The position numbers were made by a program, and so were the translations under genes. Below, piece by piece: positions 60,937 to 64,000 of a DNA stretch of 64,000 nt. This DNA is from Bacteroidota bacterium (lineage in GTDB: Bacteria; Bacteroidota; Bacteroidia; Bacteroidales; Cfx3-03), in the NCBI GenBank assembly GCA_013390605.1, contig JACAUB010000001.1, positions 2,423,948-2,487,947 of the forward strand. Direction: 5' to 3'. The notes below the pieces were generated by a model. That model was given only the letters and a program-made list of their open reading frames with translations, was not told where the DNA came from and made no database searches. How positions within the stretch are numbered: the stretch's first letter is position 1; each line of letters begins with the position of its first letter.

Positions 60937-62568
60937 TTAAGGATAAAACCTTATAAGATAGAGCTTATTCCCCTCAGGTAATGTCCCAAAACTATATAGA
61001 TTTTTAAACTTCGACTGTTTATGGCTTAGCTCATTTAAGCTTGTAGAATCAGCAATACAAAAATCAGCTGATGTGAAGTTACCTCCTTTAAAACGAATAA
61101 TCTGTTTCTTTTCGTTCGAAAGATAGTAAGATGTCCCCCTATCGACTTTGGTGCCGGGGTAGAAATAAAGATCTTTATCTTTTGTAATCTTCGCTACCGT
61201 AATGGCCTCCGTTTTTAGATTGATGAACTTTTCATAACGGATGGGCCAGATAAACCAGTCAAAAGCAATCCGGATCAACAGTAAAAATGCCATGGTCAGA
61301 ATGATACGTTGCCTTTTAAGCTTAAAAAAGAGATAGAGAATCACAATACTCGCGACAAATAGAAACATTGCTTTAAAGAAGTAATAATCAATAAAACCGA
61401 TATTTCTAATGCATGGGAATATAAAAGGACCTATCAAAAAGACAACCATAAATACCATGACAATCCTGCCCATAATCTTAGCCTTTATATCGCTGTTATC
61501 TATATCCTTTTGGGCAAAATACCAGCATACGGTATATAGCATAGGCATCAACATCATGATGTATTTAGGATAGACATCTGGCGATGTCCAATAGACCAAT
61601 ACATTGGCCAGAAACACCCAAAAGTTGAACTTCAGAAACGGATCATCATTAACTGCTTTCCAGAACCCTCTTCTGAACAAAAAGACAATAAACAACGACC
61701 ATGGCAGATAGTGATAAAACATATCGACAGGAAATCTTAGCATCGCCTTTATCGTATGAAAAATACCATTTTGTAATACCGTACGCTTTGTTGACTCATC
61801 TAGTAAAACAGAAAATATAGTACTATCCGGATTCTTAATCAGATAGACCATGTAATAACCACCTGTGATAAGGAGAAAAGTAGCGATACCTATAAAATGC
61901 TCAACAGTAAAAATACTTCGTATCTTTTTTTCATACCCTAACAAAACAACCAGTGTAATTCCCTGAAAAACAATAGCCGGTAATCCTTTCAACATAAAAG
62001 CCACCGCAGCAAATGCATACGATACAATATACATTAACAGATATCGATCTCTTTTATAGAAATAATAGACCGACATGATTCCTGCATAAACAGCTGCTGA
62101 GAAAGTAAAATCAATGACCGTAAAAAACGATTCCCAGAATAATACTCTGCCGCATGTAAGAATCATTAGCGCATTAATCATGGCAAAACGTTTACCATAC
62201 TCCTTTTTTACAAAGAGATAAATAGTCAATGCTAAAGCAAATAACGATAATGTAGCAGGCAGTCGAAGCATAAACTCATTAAAACCACCGATATTGGCAA
62301 ATAACACCAATATCCAGTTATATAATGGAGGCTTGTTCATATAGTGCAAGCCATTAATCGTTGGCGTTATAAAATCGTGCGATATATACATCTCTAATGC
62401 CACCAACGTACGGGTAGTTTCATCACTATGCAGGAAAAAATCAATCAATCCCAGATTGATAAAGAATGCAGGAATCATCAATGCAATGCAAAAGATAAAA
62501 AGATATTTGCTATTATTCTGCAAATAGTAAACAATCTCTTTCACCTTTTCGGAAATAGAATTTATCAT
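60937..62568 (-). CDS. ArnT-like membrane glycosyltransferase (GT-C/PMT superfamily)
   Basis: This 543-aa multi-spanning membrane protein has about 12 hydrophobic segments. The first periplasmic loop carries LHSDETTRTLVALEMY with the conserved acidic D-E pair of GT-C transferases. GLHYMNKPPLYNWILVLFAN follows, with the K-P-P-L-Y-x-W motif typical of ArnT/dolichyl-phosphate-mannose-type enzymes. The soluble C-terminus is about 100 residues. It likely transfers a sugar from a polyprenyl-phosphate donor to a lipid or protein. It follows an epimerase and a flippase-like gene, which suggests envelope glycolipid modification. Confidence 0.87.
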   Translation of the reverse strand: MINSISEKVKEIVYYLQNNSKYLFIFCIALMIPAFFINLGLIDFFLHSDETTRTLVALEMYISHDFITPTINGLHYMNKPPLYNWILVLFANIGGFNEFMLRLPATLSLFALALTIYLFVKKEYGKRFAMINALMILTCGRVLFWESFFTVIDFTFSAAVYAGIMSVYYFYKRDRYLLMYIVSYAFAAVAFMLKGLPAIVFQGITLVVLLGYEKKIRSIFTVEHFIGIATFLLITGGYYMVYLIKNPDSTIFSVLLDESTKRTVLQNGIFHTIKAMLRFPVDMFYHYLPWSLFIVFLFRRGFWKAVNDDPFLKFNFWVFLANVLVYWTSPDVYPKYIMMLMPMLYTVCWYFAQKDIDNSDIKAKIMGRIVMVFMVVFLIGPFIFPCIRNIGFIDYYFFKAMFLFVASIVILYLFFKLKRQRIILTMAFLLLIRIAFDWFIWPIRYEKFINLKTEAITVAKITKDKDLYFYPGTKVDRGTSYYLSNEKKQIIRFKGGNFTSADFCIADSTSLNELSHKQSKFKNLYSFGTLPEGNKLYLIRFYP

Positions 62569-62629
62569 TTGTCAAATACTAATTTTCAATATTATAAATA
62601 GAGTTACAAACACAAAAAAAGCTTATCAC

Positions 62630-63589
62630 CTATCCCTGGCGCATAAAAAGGACTCTCGGATTTAAGAAGTAGTCAATCGTTGCCTCCAGACCAGCCTTAA
62701 AATTGAAGACAGGCTTGTATTTCAGCATCTTTATAGCCTTCGAAATATCGGCTAACGAGTGTTTCACATCGCCTTTTTTATCATCTACAAAAAGAGGTTG
62801 GATGTCTTTTCCAATCGCTTTATTGATTGTATCAACCAGTTCCAACAAAGTATATGATTTTCCACAAGCAATATTAAATATTTCGCCCCCAATATTTTCA
62901 GTTGTACAAGCCAATATGTTTGCCTCCACAACATTCGAAACGAAAGTAAAATCACGCGATTGCATTCCGTCCCCATATATAATAGGCCTTTTATCTTCTT
63001 TCATCTGTTGAATGAACTTAGGAATAACAGCACTATAAAGAGAAGTCGGATCCTGATGTGGTCCAAATACATTAAAATATCTGAGACATACAGTTTCCAG
63101 CCCATAGAGTTGATAATAAACCTGACAATATCGTTCAGCTGAATATTTAGATACCGCATAAGGAGAGAGCGGTCCAATAGGCAGCGATTCAACTTTTGAA
63201 GAGGCTTGAATATTACCATAAACCGACGATGAAGAGGCGTATACCACTCGCTTCACATGAAATTCTTTTGCAGCTTCCAATACATTGAGTGTCCCCAGTA
63301 TATTGACCTCATTACTGGTTATTGGATCTGTTATCGAACGTTGTACAGAAGGCAATGCACCATGGTGTAAAACATAATCGACTCCCTTAACAGCCTTACG
63401 AACAGTTGCCTCATCTCTTAAATCCCCTTCATAAAAACTAAAGTTCGGAAGATGAATAAAGGGTATCAGATTTTCTCTCTTACCTGTTGAAAAATTGTCG
63501 AGTACTCTCACTTTTTCGCCACGATCCAACAATTCATTTACAATGTTTGATCCAATAAATCCAGCACCACCAGTTACTAAATAGGTCAT
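62630..63589 (-). CDS. NAD-dependent sugar-nucleotide epimerase (SDR family)
   Basis: This 319-aa extended short-chain dehydrogenase has the NAD motif VTGGAGFIGSNIVNELL, ASSSSVYG and the catalytic YAVSKYSAE (Y-x3-K), with substrate-loop LRYFNVFGPHQDP. The GNIQAS segment and RDFTFVSNVVEA resemble UDP-glucose/UDP-GlcNAc 4-epimerases. It supplies an epimerised sugar nucleotide for the adjacent transferase. It is separated from neighbours by 61 and 28 nt and is clearly in one operon. Confidence 0.9.
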   Translation of the reverse strand: MTYLVTGGAGFIGSNIVNELLDRGEKVRVLDNFSTGKRENLIPFIHLPNFSFYEGDLRDEATVRKAVKGVDYVLHHGALPSVQRSITDPITSNEVNILGTLNVLEAAKEFHVKRVVYASSSSVYGNIQASSKVESLPIGPLSPYAVSKYSAERYCQVYYQLYGLETVCLRYFNVFGPHQDPTSLYSAVIPKFIQQMKEDKRPIIYGDGMQSRDFTFVSNVVEANILACTTENIGGEIFNIACGKSYTLLELVDTINKAIGKDIQPLFVDDKKGDVKHSLADISKAIKMLKYKPVFNFKAGLEATIDYFLNPRVLFMRQG

Positions 63590-63617
63590 CGTTTGTATGA
63601 TTTACAATATTTTTAAA

Positions 63618-64000
63618 TTATAATTTAGATTCTTCAACCTTATCGATTTCGGGTATAATAGAATAATAGGCATAGAATATACCCCAAAGTGAAACAATAA
63701 GTGTGATCAGATAAAAAAGGAAACTTAACGAGACGGATATACTTTTGTCCAATCCCAACCATTGTGCTCCCAGCAGTAGTGTTAGCTCTCTCGAACCGGC
63801 TCCTCCAACGGTAAATGGAATTGTAGATACCACCGACGACACAAGAAACAAAAAGAGAAATGTCCCTATGTGATCGGTATTACCTATTGCCCCCAGAATT
63901 AGCCATGCCGAGATTAATTGCGACACTTGTACAAAAAAGGAAAGTACATTGGTTTTATTAAAAATGGGTAGATAATCTTTAAAAAACATCTTCAGAAAGA
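63618..64000 (-). CDS. LPG-synthase-TM/flippase-like membrane protein, partial
   Basis: The C-terminal portion of a multi-spanning membrane protein of the UPF0104/lysylphosphatidylglycerol-synthase-TM family. VVSTIPFTVGGAGSRELTLL is the characteristic loop, with hydrophobic helices on both sides and a charged tail ending KVEESKL. The reading frame stays open (TTT CTG AAG before the ATG at 63989) to the right edge, so the true start is outside the window and the coordinates here are a 3' fragment. In this operon it may move a polyprenyl-linked sugar or glycolipid. Confidence 0.8.
   Translation of the reverse strand, partial: FLKMFFKDYLPIFNKTNVLSFFVQVSQLISAWLILGAIGNTDHIGTFLFLFLVSSVVSTIPFTVGGAGSRELTLLLGAQWLGLDKSISVSLSFLFYLITLIVSLWGIFYAYYSIIPEIDKVEESKL

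Noticed and set aside
1..64000. tRNA, rRNA, CRISPR arrays, riboswitches, transposases or integrases
   Set aside because: I looked for tRNA T-loop patterns, direct-repeat spacer arrays, and integrase or transposase motifs on both strands and saw none that could be supported. A tRNAscan, Infernal and ISfinder search would be decisive.

Overview
This 64 kb window looks like chromosome of a member of the Bacteroidota, probably an environmental or gut Bacteroidales-like anaerobe. The evidence is in the sequence: low overall GC; repeated matches to the Bacteroidota -7 promoter element TAnnTTTG upstream of genes; little sign of Shine-Dalgarno sites; a TonB energizing operon with one exbB and two exbD genes; a DUF2723 membrane glycosyltransferase; a type IX secretion (T9SS) C-terminal sorting domain; an LruC-domain lipoprotein; and several secreted or lipoprotein glycoside hydrolases. 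No rRNA, tRNA, CRISPR array, integrase or transposase was recognised.

Layout. 0-3 kb: a secreted esterase, a tiny membrane protein, then a compact three-gene cassette of unknown function (1639-2933). The cassette is visibly more GC-rich than its surroundings. It is preceded by five exact 10-bp-spaced repeats, a promoter-like sequence and a leader hairpin, and it ends at a perfect 28-bp palindrome. 3-12 kb: a PLP-dependent Cys/Met lyase divergent from an Lrp/AsnC regulator, then lpdA-rfbC, a lytic transglycosylase, uvrA and a LOG-family phosphoribohydrolase. 12-19 kb: an AT-rich gap, then the operon exbB-exbD-exbD-tonB-small membrane protein-PstS-like lipoprotein-TPR protein, closed by a strong terminator. 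19-25 kb: a minus-strand tripartite RND efflux operon. 25-34 kb: a nitroreductase, a T9SS cargo protein, DUF2723, a GH29 alpha-L-fucosidase, and a Nudix-fold regulator whose catalytic glutamates are missing. 34-44 kb: an orphan multi-PAS histidine kinase, then a MacAB-like export set (permease, ATPase, adaptor) divergent from an NtrC-type response regulator and its kinase. 44-52 kb: a DUF302 protein, a methyltransferase, a membrane-anchored MutS-like ATPase, an Xaa-Pro aminopeptidase, and a large MG2/TonB-plug protein. 52-60 kb: a GH2 lipoprotein, a LamG/LruC lipoprotein, a periplasmic nucleoside hydrolase and a clan GH-A lipoprotein glycosidase. 60-64 kb: a TetR regulator and an envelope-glycolipid operon (ArnT-like transferase, sugar-nucleotide epimerase, a partial flippase-like protein) that runs off the right edge.

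Repeats. Four copies of one dispersed hairpin element lie downstream of gene 3' ends (about 11763, 30021, 45361 and 51646). They share the module GTCATTTCGACC, a 4-base spacer, then GGGAGAAAT in more or less decayed form. A separate GC-rich repeat remnant lies at about 33810-33922.

The best candidate for an undescribed system is the 1471-2975 cassette. It encodes a conserved but functionally unassigned Bacteroidota protein followed by two small membrane proteins, one with a transmembrane segment plus coiled coil and one hydrophobic glycine-rich hairpin. It is framed by a phased repeat array and a bidirectional terminator. A structural-protein plus holin/spanin-like module is one hypothesis, and it is inference only.
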